Positions 22,790 through 32,659 of a stretch of DNA of 64,000 nucleotides are shown here, one piece after another (within the stretch, counting starts at the first letter, position 1; every line of letters begins with the position of its first letter). Position numbers and translations under genes: made by a program. The notes beneath the pieces are model-generated. The model had not been told where the DNA came from. It made no database searches and saw nothing but the letters and a program-made list of their open reading frames with translations. The DNA lies in contig OY992540.1 in assembly GCA_963921195.1 (NCBI GenBank), forward strand, positions 59,652,844 through 59,716,843. The letters are read 5' to 3'. The stretch is from Pegoplata infirma (Eukaryota; Arthropoda; Insecta; Diptera; Anthomyiidae).

Positions 22790-23642
22790 GGTACTGTGAA
22801 ATAACTCCCCAAAATAAAATGCAATAACTCCCAACATTTTTCCATACGAATTGGGAATTATTTCAATATGAAATAAGTCCCAGTGCTTGGGGATTTATTT
22901 CACAATTTTTATTGGAATTTTTTTCATAATGAAACAACTCCCAAATGAAATAATTCCCACAGAAATTATTTTGGGAGTTATTTCATTTCATTTTTAGCAA
23001 TGGGAGTTATTTCATTAATGTTGGGACTTATTTCATTTCAAATGAAGTATCGTTGAGAATGATTTCCAATTTTTTTGTATTGCAGGCCTTCGGCAGGGCT
23101 TAGGGATTACAAACTCCATAAATTAATTTAGCGGCTTCGCTAAATATTTTTTTTTGTATTAAGCCTTTTACCCGGATAATTACGTAATGGCAAAAATACA
23201 TATTTGCTCACGAATGCAAATATGTATTTTTTGTATTCAGTAAAAGGCTTGATACACAAAAAAACTTTATTGAGGGAAGCCTCTAAAAGAATTGATGGAG
23301 TTTGTTATTCCTAAGACCGGCCGAAGGCCGGCTACGCAGAAAAACTTTTAAGACAAAAAAAAAACAAATTGCACAGTGGTAGTATGTATTTGTTTCATAA
23401 TTTTTGGACTATGAACATGTTGACATAATTCCTGCAATGGGGACTCATTTCATATTTTTTGGCTTTTATTTCATTGGGAGTTCTTTTGTTTTTATTTTGA
23501 TTTTAAATACCTCCCAAATATTGGGACATATTTAATTTTTTCTTTGGGAGCTATTTAATTTTCTAAAGTTGTGAGTTAATTCATTTTTCTTGGAACTTAA
23601 TTCATTGGGACTTATTTCATTTGGGAGTTATTTCGCAGTACC
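22790..23642. mobile_element. Foldback 2, GGGAGTTATTTCAT phrase arms, 9-bp TSD
   Basis: The ends are GGTACTGTGAAATAACTCCC and its inverse with one mismatch. The TSD is perfect: TTGTCAAAA at 22781-22789 and 23643-23651. The arms are built from GAAATAACTCCCA and its inverse at irregular spacing. It lies inside foldback 1 and encloses a family B palindrome. Confidence 0.85.
23060..23360. repeat. Family B palindrome inside foldback 2
   Basis: Left and right halves carry GGCCTTCGGCAGGGCTTAGG and ACCGGCCGAAGGCCGGCTAC in opposite orientation, with TACAAACTCCAT and GATGGAGTTTGTTA further in. A smaller inverted pair AAGCCTTTTAC/GTAAAAGGCTT forms the centre. Exact ends and TSD are unclear. Confidence 0.65.
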
Positions 23643-23989
23643 TTGTCAAAATCTTAAAATGTCGAAGCCGAAATAAGTTGCAATGAAACACCTTATAGAA
23701 AAATTTTATACCCAATATAGTGGAACAACCTAAAACAAATAGATTATTAATTTTTTAGAAACTATACAACGAAATGTTTTTTTTTTTTTTTTTTATAAAA
23801 TGAAAACGATTTTTTTTTTAAAATTTGTCCCATGCTGCGCTTTCATCGAACCACCATGCAATTCTTTGCTTTTTTTTACATCAATTACCTACTTATAGCT
23901 TTTTCAGACCATATTATCAAGACGACACATGTCAAAAATATTAATAGGGATACGTAACAAAAAGTCTTGTCTTAAAATTTGTTCTTTTT

Positions 23990-24085
23990 TTGTTTTCCTG
24001 CATAGCCGGCCTACGGCCGGGCTTAGGGATTACAAATTCCATGCCTTAAACCCACCCTCTCCGCAAAATATTTTTTTTTTTTGGG
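23990..24085 (+). repeat. Family B single arm
   Basis: GCATAGCCGGCCTACGGCCG, then GGGCTTAGGGATTACAAATT and CCCACCCTCTCCGC, as in the complete copy at 26,195-26,427. It lies in the right half of foldback 1. Confidence 0.6.
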
Positions 24086-24297
24086 TAATTTGGGTTTGGG
24101 GAAAAAGTGTTTTCTGATTTATTTTTTTATTATTTTTGGGTCATTTTTTATTTCTTTCTTGGGATTTTTTTTTGTTAATTTTGGGCGGAATTTCGTATTT
24201 TTCTTTTTGGGTAATTTTTTATACTTTTTGGGCGATTTTACATTTGGATGTTTTTCATAAAATTTTTTGGACGGTTTTGCCTACAGCCATTCGTGCA

Positions 24298-25641
24298 TTG
24301 TCAAAAATGGCTGGATAGGGTTTTTTTTTTTTTTTAAATTGCAGAAAAGGATTTGCAACTAATGATTATATTAAAAATCATTTGAATCTCCTTTTATTAA
24401 TTCATATGCATATGATATTGATTTTAGGTTTGTTAAGGAAGCCAGAAGTTGAAAGTTTGTGTGATAAATTCTTATAATAAAATTTAGTGTTTGGACATAA
24501 AGTTTGGATTAAGTGTGGGAATAAACAAAAACAAATAAAAAACAATTTAATGAAAATAATTTATGAAAAAAAAGTAAAATAAAAAGTGTTGTAAAAAAAT
24601 TCTGGTGAAATAAGTTTTAGACAAACAACACATTAACAAGCAAACACTACATTTATTAAAAGAAGCCTTTTAAAGGCCTTCGAAAAAAAGAAGAACTAAA
24701 AAATACTATTAACAACAAAATAATTCTTTGGAAAACAAGAATTAAAAAAATTAAATCATCATTTCAACATTAAATGTAAATATATAAAAAAAAAAAAACA
24801 TCTAAATCGATTGATTAATACTCGTTAAACTAAAAATATTAAACAGATCTCATTCTGTAACTAAAAAGAAACAAAATTCAATATTAAATCATCAATTCAA
24901 AAAAAAAAAAAACACATCTAAACTAATTAAAAAAAATTAAAATATCTGTATAAAAATAATAATAATCTGTGATTTTTGTGATTTATTTTAAAATTAATTT
25001 TTCTTCTCTTTCTCTTCGTGCAAAACAAAAAAAAATTCCAAACAAAATAAAAATTCAAACCCAAATGAAAAATCTATAAAATTTCCATTAAATTTAAAAT
25101 CATCTGTACATATATAAACAAAATATCGTTAGAAAGATTAATTAAAAATTAAAAAAAAAAATAAAAATCTATAAAATAGAAATTCAAAAGGCGTCCAGTT
25201 TCCTTAAAACAAAACAAACAAAAAAAAATAGTTTGTAATAAATAAAACCGCTTTAAATACAAAGTTTTTAACTCTCCAACCGTTTTTTCAATATCCTGTC
25301 TTTTTTTATTGGTGCCTACAATCACTTTGTATAACTGAGTGGTCTCCAAAAAAAGAAAAAAAGAAACAAGTTTAATTAAAAATATTTAAAACTAAGAAAA
25401 AAATAAAAACTAAACAAAAATATTGTATTAAAATTCTAACTTGTCATCGTTGATTGCATGCCATGTGTATGACGTGTCAATCTACACAAATGTGTGTGGC
25501 CGTACATCTGGTGTAACACAATTATGGCCGAGCGGTCGTCCTATAATTATCAGAAATTGGATATATTGACGGTAGGTTTTTAAAAAACTATAAACACCTT
25601 AATTAATATGTATTTAAAATTATTTAGTAATTAAGTTAAAA
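24298..25641. other. AT-rich DNA, no gene recognised
   Basis: Very A-rich DNA with no element ends that I can pair. The exception is 25,440-25,560, which is less biased (GTCATCGTTGATTGCATGCC and nearby). No protein feature is seen. Confidence 0.4.
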
Positions 25642-25778
25642 TAAATTAAAGGGGGGGGTGGGGTGGGGGGGTGAAATAAAGCCATAGGCAATAAGGCCAT
25701 ATGGCCTTATTTCCCAAAGAGTTGAGAAATAAGGCCATATGGCGTTATTAGCGACCACTGTTGGAAATAAAGCCATAT

Positions 25779-25861
25779 ATGGCTTTGTTAGGTTGTAAGT
25801 GGCTGCTGACGTTTTACGTCAACACACGTAGACTCTGTGGTCCATTGTGATGGCTTTGTTA
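25779..25861 (-). mobile_element. LINE stub of 59 bp with 12-bp TSD
   Basis: 25791-25849 equals the last 59 bases of LINE copies 1 and 2 in reverse. It includes the 3' hairpin TGACGTTTTACGTCA at 25807-25821. Perfect 12-bp repeats ATGGCTTTGTTA flank it at 25779-25790 and 25850-25861. This is the signature of target-primed reverse transcription that stopped almost at once. It shows that the family was mobile after foldback 3 arrived. Confidence 0.9.
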
Positions 25862-26194
25862 CTCATTTAAAAAATTTTTTAAAAATGTTCATCATTATTT
25901 TGCGAAGAGTGTGGAAATATATTTCCACGTAAATCCTGCTACCCAAAAAAAATTATTTAGCGAAGCCTCTAAATTATTTTATGGAGTTTGAAATGGCGTA
26001 CGGACATAGCGCCCAAGGTCTTATCGCCCAAAACCGTAAATGTCATATCGCCCAAGCTGCGACATATAGCCCAAAATGATAGGTCTAAAAATGTTACTTC
26101 TCGCAAAACAAAATTGTCAAAAAATCCGAAATATTTTATTTGGGCGAAATGTCGAACTTACGACTTCTATGATTTGTGTTTTTGTAATAAAGGT

Positions 26195-26427
26195 TTTCTG
26201 CGTAGCCGGCCTTCGGCCGGGCTTAGGGATTACATACTCCATGCATTAAACCCACCCTCTCTGCAAACCGAAGCTATTTTGGTTATCAGGCCTTTTTGAG
26301 GCATAACAAATTTGATTGCGCAAAGGCCTGCTACCCTAGAAAACTTTACTTTGCGGAGAGGGTGGGTTTAATGTATGGATTTTGTAATCCCTAAGCCCGG
26401 CCGAAGGCTGGCTACACAGAAAAACTT
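26195..26427. repeat. Family B palindrome, complete copy
   Basis: Left GCGTAGCCGGCCTTCGGCCG and right CGGCCGAAGGCTGGCTACAC are inverse. Both lead inward through GGGCTTAGGGATTACA and AACCCACCCTCTC. The centre holds a second small inverted pair, AGGCCTTTTTGAGGC and GCAAAGGCCTGC. It lies in foldback 3. Confidence 0.7.
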
Positions 26428-26559
26428 TTTTTGTTAAACAATCTTTAAATTAAAAACCCTGCTAATAAAAAAATTGGTGCCTCTAGACCCCTCTAAGTTC
26501 CGAGGTTCCTGGTATATGTATGTGGTTTTTTAATTTAAAGATAGTCAAAAAAAATTTTT

Positions 26560-26690
26560 TTTCTGCGTAGCCGGCCTTTGGCCGGGCTTAAGGATTACAA
26601 ACTCCATAAATTAATTTAGCGGCTTCGTTAAATAATTTTTTTTTTTTGGGTAGCAGGATTTACGGGGAAATATATTTCCACAATTTCAAC
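26560..26690 (+). repeat. Family B arm
   Basis: GCGTAGCCGGCCTTTGGCCG, then TACAAACTCCATAAATTAAT and GCAGGATTTACGGGGAAATA. The inverse partner lies at about 25,920-25,990 (TTTCCACGTAAATCCTGC, TTATGGAGTTTG), so a wider palindrome encloses the copy at 26,195-26,427. Confidence 0.65.
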
Positions 26691-26840
26691 TGATATGGCT
26701 TTATTTCCACTTTGGTTGCAAAATCAATATGACTTTATTGCCATATGGCCTTATTTCCCATTGAATTGAGAAATGAGGCCATATGGCCTTATTGCCTATG
26801 GCTTTATTTCACCCCCTCCCCCCCTAAATTAAAGAGGTAG

Positions 26841-27654
26841 CACCGTCCGCCAAAATGAAAAAAGCCGTTAAACACGAACTGGATAATATACGTTTGAAAC
26901 TAGAGACTAAATGTAGTAAAGCTGCATTTACAGTTTTTCATTCATGATCCTGTTTCCTTTTAAAAGGACTTCCAAGTTTTACAGGATTAAATTTTATAAA
27001 ATATTTTTTAATATTTGTACTTGTCCTAGGATGCCACTAGTGATACACTCAAAATAATTCTACAGTAAAAGGTTTAGTAAGTGATATTGTATAAAAATCT
27101 ACTAATTAGTTACTAATTTTAGTATCTTCAAAGTACTAAAATTAGTAATTTTTACTGGTTTTGAATAATATTAGTAAAAAATTTTAGTATTGGTTACCAA
27201 TTTCTGCACTAGGTCCTTTTGGACTAAAACTTAGTTAAATTTTTAGTATTGAATACCCATGTTTTTTTTTGGGTGTAGCAAATGAAAGAGGAGGATCTCC
27301 ACTAATTTTTCTATTTTATTATTTTTACATGTCAGGAAAAAGGAGGTAAGTTATGTCCTTTCAAAAATGTATCCTACAATACCATTCAAAATTTTCAACA
27401 AATTATTTTGATAAAATTTTCAAATGACTTTATTTACATCCTTTTATCATGCTATGGCAATATAAAAAAAATCGAAAAATTAGGGGAGATCCCCCTCTTT
27501 CATTTGTCATCACCAGTGTCATCCTAGGACAAGCCCTTTTAAAAGGAAGCAGGATCACGAAATGAAAAACTTTAAATGCAGTTTTACTCCATTTGATCTC
27601 TACTTTCAGACGTATATCATCCGGTTCATGTTTAATATTGGCTGTCGGACGGTG
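26841..27654. mobile_element. Long-armed foldback, CACCGTCCG ends
   Basis: Left CACCGTCCG and right CGGACGGTG are inverse. The arms stay alignable for over 400 bp through ATATACGTTTGAAA against TTTCAGACGTATAT, CTTTTAAAAGGAC, GTCCTAGGAT and GAAAGAGGAGGATCTCC. The left arm is interrupted by the 230-bp MITE at 27046-27275. No TSD was found. Confidence 0.7.
27046..27275. mobile_element. TA-flanked MITE, CACTCAAAATAATTC end
   Basis: TA flanks both ends (27044-27045, 27276-27277). The ends CACTCAAAA and TTTTGGGTG are imperfect inverses. The uninterrupted right arm of the host foldback shows the empty site (GTGAT..CAAATGAAAG), which confirms the boundaries. Subterminal TACTAATTTTAGTA motifs recur. 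Related to 4207-5079. Confidence 0.7.
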
Positions 27655-28088
27655 TAATCAACAATAAATGTATAGCAGGTTTTAAAAAGGGTAAATAACA
27701 ATGGATTACAATCGTGTTAACTACACGATACCAAGTCACGATTCGGTAGACTACGTTTATGTCTAAAAAAAATATGACCCTAGCATATGCGAATACTTAC
27801 AAATACTACACACAGAAAACAAAACTGCTGATTTCCAACTGATTATTGGAACAAAAAATCTGTCGGAACTTCTGCATATAGGCTGCCACAGTTGAGTATC
27901 GGTAGTCGGTTAAGTCGGTTTTTATAACTGTCTTTTAAGTCAGACAACCAAAAAATTTGGTTGTCTCAGCCGAATATAGTAGCAGCAACCGAATTTTGAG
28001 TAGATACAACTGAGAAATTCGGTTGGAAACTTATTTTTCATTGTGTACAATTAGCGTAGATTCGCAAAACAATACACCCATGCGTATA
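27655..28088. other. Unclassified sequence with CAACCGAATTT motifs
   Basis: From about 27,890 to 28,030 the motif CCGAATTT or its inverse recurs around GTTGTCTCAGC. Similar CAACCGAAATT motifs occur at 31,840-31,870. Element ends are not clear. Confidence 0.4.
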
Positions 28089-28091
28089 CTT

Positions 28092-28580
28092 ACCCAGCAA
28101 AAACATGGTAATGAGTTGTGAAAAGTAATCATTACCAAGTACATTATTTGAATTGAGTCCCCATTACCATTACCATTGTTTTAAGCCCAAAAGTAACTAC
28201 TTTTCAGCAATATGTTATAAAAGCACTTCCAAGTAATAATATCTCCTTGCACTTGCAGTTTTTAACCTTTACAATTCATTTAACTTAAAAAGTACTTAAA
28301 AACATAATAAAAATTACGCAATTTTTAAGTTTTAGTAAAAACAAGTTAAATTTTAAATGTATTAATTAACTAATTATTTTACTTCTTATTGGTAATGGGC
28401 TTTTACTCCTTATAAGTAATTCGAGTCAGTAACTACTTATTTTTCTCTATACTCTTCACTACTTATTTTTGTCTCACGCCCTTGTTAAAATAATTAGTGA
28501 TTCATTCAATAAGTAACTTCTTATTAACATCTGTTTCGGATTACAAAACCCATTACTAGTAATGCCAATTTTTGCTGGGA
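28092..28580. mobile_element. MITE with CCCAGCAAAAA ends
   Basis: Left CCCAGCAAAAACATGG and right CCAATTTTTGCTGGG are inverse over 11 bp. The interior repeats AGTAAT, ATTACC and AGTAACTACTT. No TSD that I trust, so the superfamily is open. Confidence 0.55.
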
Positions 28581-28589
28581 CGGTACTGA

Positions 28590-28880
28590 CCGTATATCAC
28601 AAAACATACTTACCATCTAGCTTTAACTGTTAAGGTGATCCTCAAAACATTTTTATTATTATTTTTTTTTTGTTATTTTGTTTTATAAAGCTCCTAGGCT
28701 ACCACGGTGTCTCCTAAAATTTGTTCCTACAGTTTTTACTGCCCCAAGGGTGCCCCTAATTTAACTTTTATTTTAATATTTTAATTATTATTTTTTTTAA
28801 TATTCAAAAATCCAAAACTTTGATCGCCGAAAGGCTCTTGTTAATTTAATCCGATTGACCACTCCATTTTTAGTTTAAGT
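28590..28880. other. Sequence with weak similarity to 16.9-17.1 kb
   Basis: CTTACCATCTAGCTTTAACTG resembles CCTACCCTCTATCTCTAATTG at about 17,000. At 28,820-28,870 a reversed piece of repeat D (AAACTTTGATCGCC) is visible. No gene. Confidence 0.4.
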
Positions 28881-28899
28881 ACAGAATAAAATTTTGCAG

Positions 28900-29110
28900 G
28901 ACACTTGGGGAAATCAAACGTTAAGGAAAAAATTCCACTCTTAAATAACAATCTGTGTAATATTTTGGCCGATATCGCCATTTTAAAAGACAGACGGACA
29001 TTGTCAGAATTTCTTAAAAGCGATCACTGATTAGTAATTTATTTACTTTATGGGATTCCAAACCGATAGTTCGATTTGTTACAAACGGAGTGACAAACTT
29101 ATGTATATTC
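28900..29110 (-). mobile_element. DINE-like fragment
   Basis: TAATATTTTGGCCGATATCG, a short (GGAC)n, and GTTACAAACGGAGTGACAAA on the reversed core. The terminal hairpin is lost. Confidence 0.6.
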
Positions 29111-29189
29111 GTACAATGTAAAGAACATTCGTGATTTCGCAAAACGAAAGAATTTCGTATGATACACAAAATATTTCGTATATTTTACA

Positions 29190-29450
29190 AATTGAGATGG
29201 TTTAGTTCTTCAAGGGAGAAATTTGTTCCCCTGTCCGATTTGGCTCATTTGGCAACTTAACCAGCATATGAACATAATACATTTTCTTGCAAAACTTCAG
29301 GAGTCCAGTTATTTTGGTTTCAACTGCATTTTTCTTTCCACATTTTTAAACAGCATTTTGCTTTCCACATTCCCATATGAAAATATTTCGTATTTATATT
29401 TTTATAGCTGTTTAAAAATTGCACACGTTAAGGCTGTTTTTTCCCTTTAA
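29190..29450 (-). mobile_element. DINE-like interior fragment
   Basis: GTCCGATTTGGCTCATTTGG and TTCAGGAGTCCAG match the inverse of 62,745-62,850. The copy is degraded. A 75-codon frame here is non-coding repeat. Confidence 0.5.
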
Positions 29451-30125
29451 AACACCCTTCACTGATTAGTATTTGTTAGATAAACATAAAAATAAACGAC
29501 TTATGAATAATAGAATTTATATCTTTTTTTAATAATCGGCATGTCAAAAACCCAAAAAATTTCATAACAAAATTTTAAGGATAAAATAAATATTTTCAAA
29601 AAACAGAAAAGTACAATTTTTGAGACCTTTTCGAACTTTAATATCTTAATACACGTAGCTTTCCTTATAATGTCAGGACTAAAGATTATGCAAATTTAAA
29701 GACTTTTTTTCGAATTCAGATCCTTTCTCTTTTAACTGTGCTAAAAAGGTATAAATAAACTTAAATTGCACTTAACAACAATTTAGTTGGTCATCAATCT
29801 GGGGCATTTATTTTTTAATTGTTGTTGACAACAGAAATACAATGAATCTCTTTTTTTTTAACGTTTTCGCATACATATGTTTGCATTTTAATTAATTTTA
29901 ATTATAATACTGAAAACAATTTACTGCAGTCACATGTTCTGTAATGTTGTTTTTTTTTCGTTTTGCCACGTTTTTTTTTGAAACCAGTCAATGTTTTTAT
30001 TGCCGCTCTAGTATTAACAAAAAAAAAATAGTACGCATATGTTTACTATTCTTAAATATCAAGTGACAAACATGCAACATTAGACAGGCAATTTTTTGTA
30101 TGAGATAAAAAGGTTTTTCTTCCGA
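29451..30125. other. AT-rich DNA, no gene recognised
   Basis: No pairable inverted ends, tandem repeat or protein motif is seen. Confidence 0.4.
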
Positions 30126-30129
30126 TTTT

Positions 30130-30920
30130 GAACAGCCAAATTTTTATTATACTAGGCCTAAAACTGGTGTGGTATAAATTTAAAGACAATCGGATTAAAT
30201 TAACAAGTGGCGATCAAAGTTTTGAGTTTTTGAAAATTTTACAAAAAAATAAAAAAATATATGTCTTGCGATACATCGGTTTATGTTAGTTTTGATAATA
30301 TGAACACGAATATAAAAAAAAATTTAATTCGTTAGAACAGTTTTGGAAATATCACTATTTGAAATTCGAAAATTGAAAAAAAAAATGTCTTGAGGTACAT
30401 TTTTTTAATTATGACTTGCAGAATGCGAATATGAAAAAAAATCTTGAATCTGTCGAACGATTTTTGAGATATCGCCATTTGAAATTTCCAAAAAAAATTT
30501 AAAAATGGCGGTTTTTCCTAGATATTAAAAAAGTAATTTAAGTAATTTTTTCATTGACCCTTTTGTAGAATTTAAGACAAACTTACCTTTCAACTTCGAT
30601 CAAAGTTTTGAATTTTCGAAAAGTTTTCTTAAACTCAAAAGTTTTGAGTGAAGGACTTAAATTAACTGAATTGGCTCAAATTAAGTTTAAATGAAAGTTC
30701 GTCTCCAGCTCTATGAAAGGTTCAAGGAAAATATTTTTTTTTTTTTTTTAAATAGCAATATCCTAAAAACTGTATGACCGATTTGGAAAATTTGTTGATA
30801 GTGATTATGTTAAATCCAAATATTTGATTGCCGGGTGCCACCACATAATTTTTAAGTCGAGTAAAAATTTGCCGGACATTTCGGAAAATCAGAATTTAAA
30901 GAAAAAATGCCACTCTAATG
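30130..30920 (+). repeat. Dispersed repeat D
   Basis: Shares with 56,560-56,960 the order GATTAAATTAACAAGTGGCG, GTCTTGCGATACAT, CACGAATATAAAAAAAA and CACTATTTGAAATTCGAAAA. A third partial copy, reversed, is at 28,820-28,870. Within it the segment near 30,340 is repeated near 30,470 (ACTATTTGAAATT against CCATTTGAAATTT). Confidence 0.6.
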
Positions 30921-31175
30921 CAACATGCATAAAATATTTCCCGTACTACACACAACTACTGCTGGTCTCATACTCCACTTTTGGTTTTCTATTTTTTTTT
31001 TACGTGTACAATTGTAGCACACAGTACCAGTAGTATTTATGGTTTGCATGTTTTTAATAAACGGCTCTCGAAATACAATAACAACAAACATTATATCCTT
31101 TTTTATACATAAATATTTATACTAGACATTGATGCAAGTGTATATATGCGGCATTTTTGTGAAATTCACAATTAA
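30921..31175. other. AT-rich sequence, nothing recognised
   Basis: A 69-codon plus frame at 30824-31033 overlaps the end of repeat D. It has no recognised domain. Confidence 0.35.
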
Positions 31176-31179
31176 ATCC

Positions 31180-31690
31180 GAAAATTATCCCTTGAATTTC
31201 AAAAACGATCAATTGAAATTCGTAAAAGATCAATTTAAATCGAAAAAAGATCTATTGAAATTCGAAAAACAAGATCTGAAAATCGAAAACACTATGTTAA
31301 TTTCAAAAAAAAAAAATTAAATTCTTACATTCCAATTTAAATTCAAAAAAATTCAATAAATGTTCGTAAAAGATTTATTTAAAGCCTTAAATATTAATTT
31401 ATGAGCTGAATTTGGAAAACAATTAACTGAAATTCGCAAAATATCAAAAAAAATATTCAAAAATATCAATTAAAGTTCGATAAAGATTAAATTCGCGAAG
31501 ATCAAATGAAATTCAGAAAATGTCAATTAAATTTCGAAAACGATCAATTTATATTCGAAAAAGTTCAATTGGAATTCGAAAAATTTTTAAGATCAAATAA
31601 AATTAGAAATTATTAAAGTTATTTTTATAAACTATTAATTAAAATTTGTTAAAGAACAATTGAATTCAAAGAATTATGAATTATTGCAAA
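31180..31690 (+). repeat. Degenerate 21-bp array (GATCAATTGAAATTCG)
   Basis: At least fifteen units of about 21 bp are visible, for example AAACGATCAATTGAAATTCG and AAAGATCAATTTAAATCG. It is a worn version of the array at 61.2-63.8 kb. Confidence 0.65.
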
Positions 31691-31960
31691 ATACAGTATA
31701 CCCGTGTAAAAATCAATTTGGTCTTATCGTTTGGGTGTTCTGTCTGTTACAACCTGCAGAGAAAACAGACCATTGTGGCAAACGTATTTCTCGATTGTCA
31801 CAAAAAACTAAATACTGAGAAAATCTAAATTACTTATTCCAACCGAAATTCTATTGCATTAACCGAAATTTAGTTGATATTTCTGAAGAACAACTGAAAT
31901 CTTTTAATTACAATCAGTGTCGGGTACGGCTTTTGGGGTTTTTTTACTTCGAATAAAAAA
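31691..31960. other. Sequence with ACCCGTGTAAAAAT motif
   Basis: ACCCGTGTAAAAATCAATTTGG at about 31,698 begins like the hairpin MITE at 33212-33469, but I do not find its partner end. AACCGAAATT motifs follow. Confidence 0.35.
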
Positions 31961-31964
31961 AAAT

Positions 31965-32491
31965 CAAGTAAAAAAGTTAAATTCTGCCTTGCCGAATGTA
32001 GTGATACCCTCCACAATTTAAAAAGGTTATTCCAAAAAACTTTTTTTTAAAGGAAATTACTATTGAAAAAAAAATAAAAAAATTAAAAAAAAAATTTCCG
32101 CGAAAAAAATATATATAATATGTTTGTACTTGTTTAAATACCATTTGGTGTTTAATAATGTTCATACATGTCAACCAGCAGCCAAATTAAAGCATTTTGT
32201 TATTTTTAGGTTATGTTGAATGTACTAAAATTTTTGAGGTGTCCGTTTTCGTTCATAACTTTTGAACCGCTGAACCGATATCGCTTAAATGCAATACCAA
32301 ACTTCTCGGGAGAACTTCCAATAAATATGTTAGGTTTCAGTCATATCCGTAAAGTATTTTGGTCGTGATCACCTTAAATAGATCGGGGATCATGAATATA
32401 TATAACTTATGGGGTCCCAGACCGATATCTCGATGAGTTACAAATGGAATGACAAACTTATATATACCCTCTATCACTAAGTGGAGGGTAT
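31965..32491 (-). mobile_element. DINE-1/mini-me-like element, short complete copy
   Basis: Runs from the reversed 3' end CAAGTAAAAAAGTTAAATTC to the reversed 5' hairpin CCCTCTATCACTAAGTGGAG. It includes the core TATGGGGTCCCAGACCGATA. It is the most useful uninterrupted reference in this window for the split copy at 12618/16014. The (GTCC)n tract is nearly absent here. Confidence 0.75.
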
Positions 32492-32659
32492 AAAAATTAC
32501 ATTCACATTTGACGGACGAGCAAAAACAGGTATCCGTTTTTTGGAAAAAAAGTGATAATTTTTGCCGAAGGAGGTTTGTTTTTCACGATCATATTTCATT
32601 TAGTTTTTTTTTAAATTTGTTTTAAAAGAAAATTGTGCATTTTCGCATACATAGAGAAA

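Larger units (their letters stand above)
22544..24288. mobile_element. Foldback 1, GGGCGATTTTTCAT phrase arms, 9-bp TSD
   Basis: The ends are GGCTGTAGGCAAAA and its inverse. The flanks are ATTCATGCA (22535-22543) and ATTCGTGCA (24289-24297), a 9-bp duplication with one difference. Both arms are degenerate arrays of TTGGGCGATTTTTCAT or its inverse. A second foldback (22790-23642) sits inside. A 9-bp TSD is typical of Mutator-like and FB-type elements, but no transposase is present and I know no family with these arms. Confidence 0.75.
25652..26824. mobile_element. Foldback 3, GGCCATATGGCCTTATTTC arms, 10-bp TSD
   Basis: Ends are G-rich on the left and C-rich on the right, followed by GTGAAATAAAGCCATAGGCA and its inverse. 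The flanks are perfect 10-bp repeats TAAATTAAAG at 25642-25651 and 26825-26834. The arms repeat AATAAGGCCATATGGC. Inside are family B palindromes, a CGCCCAA-rich segment (about 25,995-26,150) like the arms of foldback 1, and a LINE stub at 25791-25849. Confidence 0.8.
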
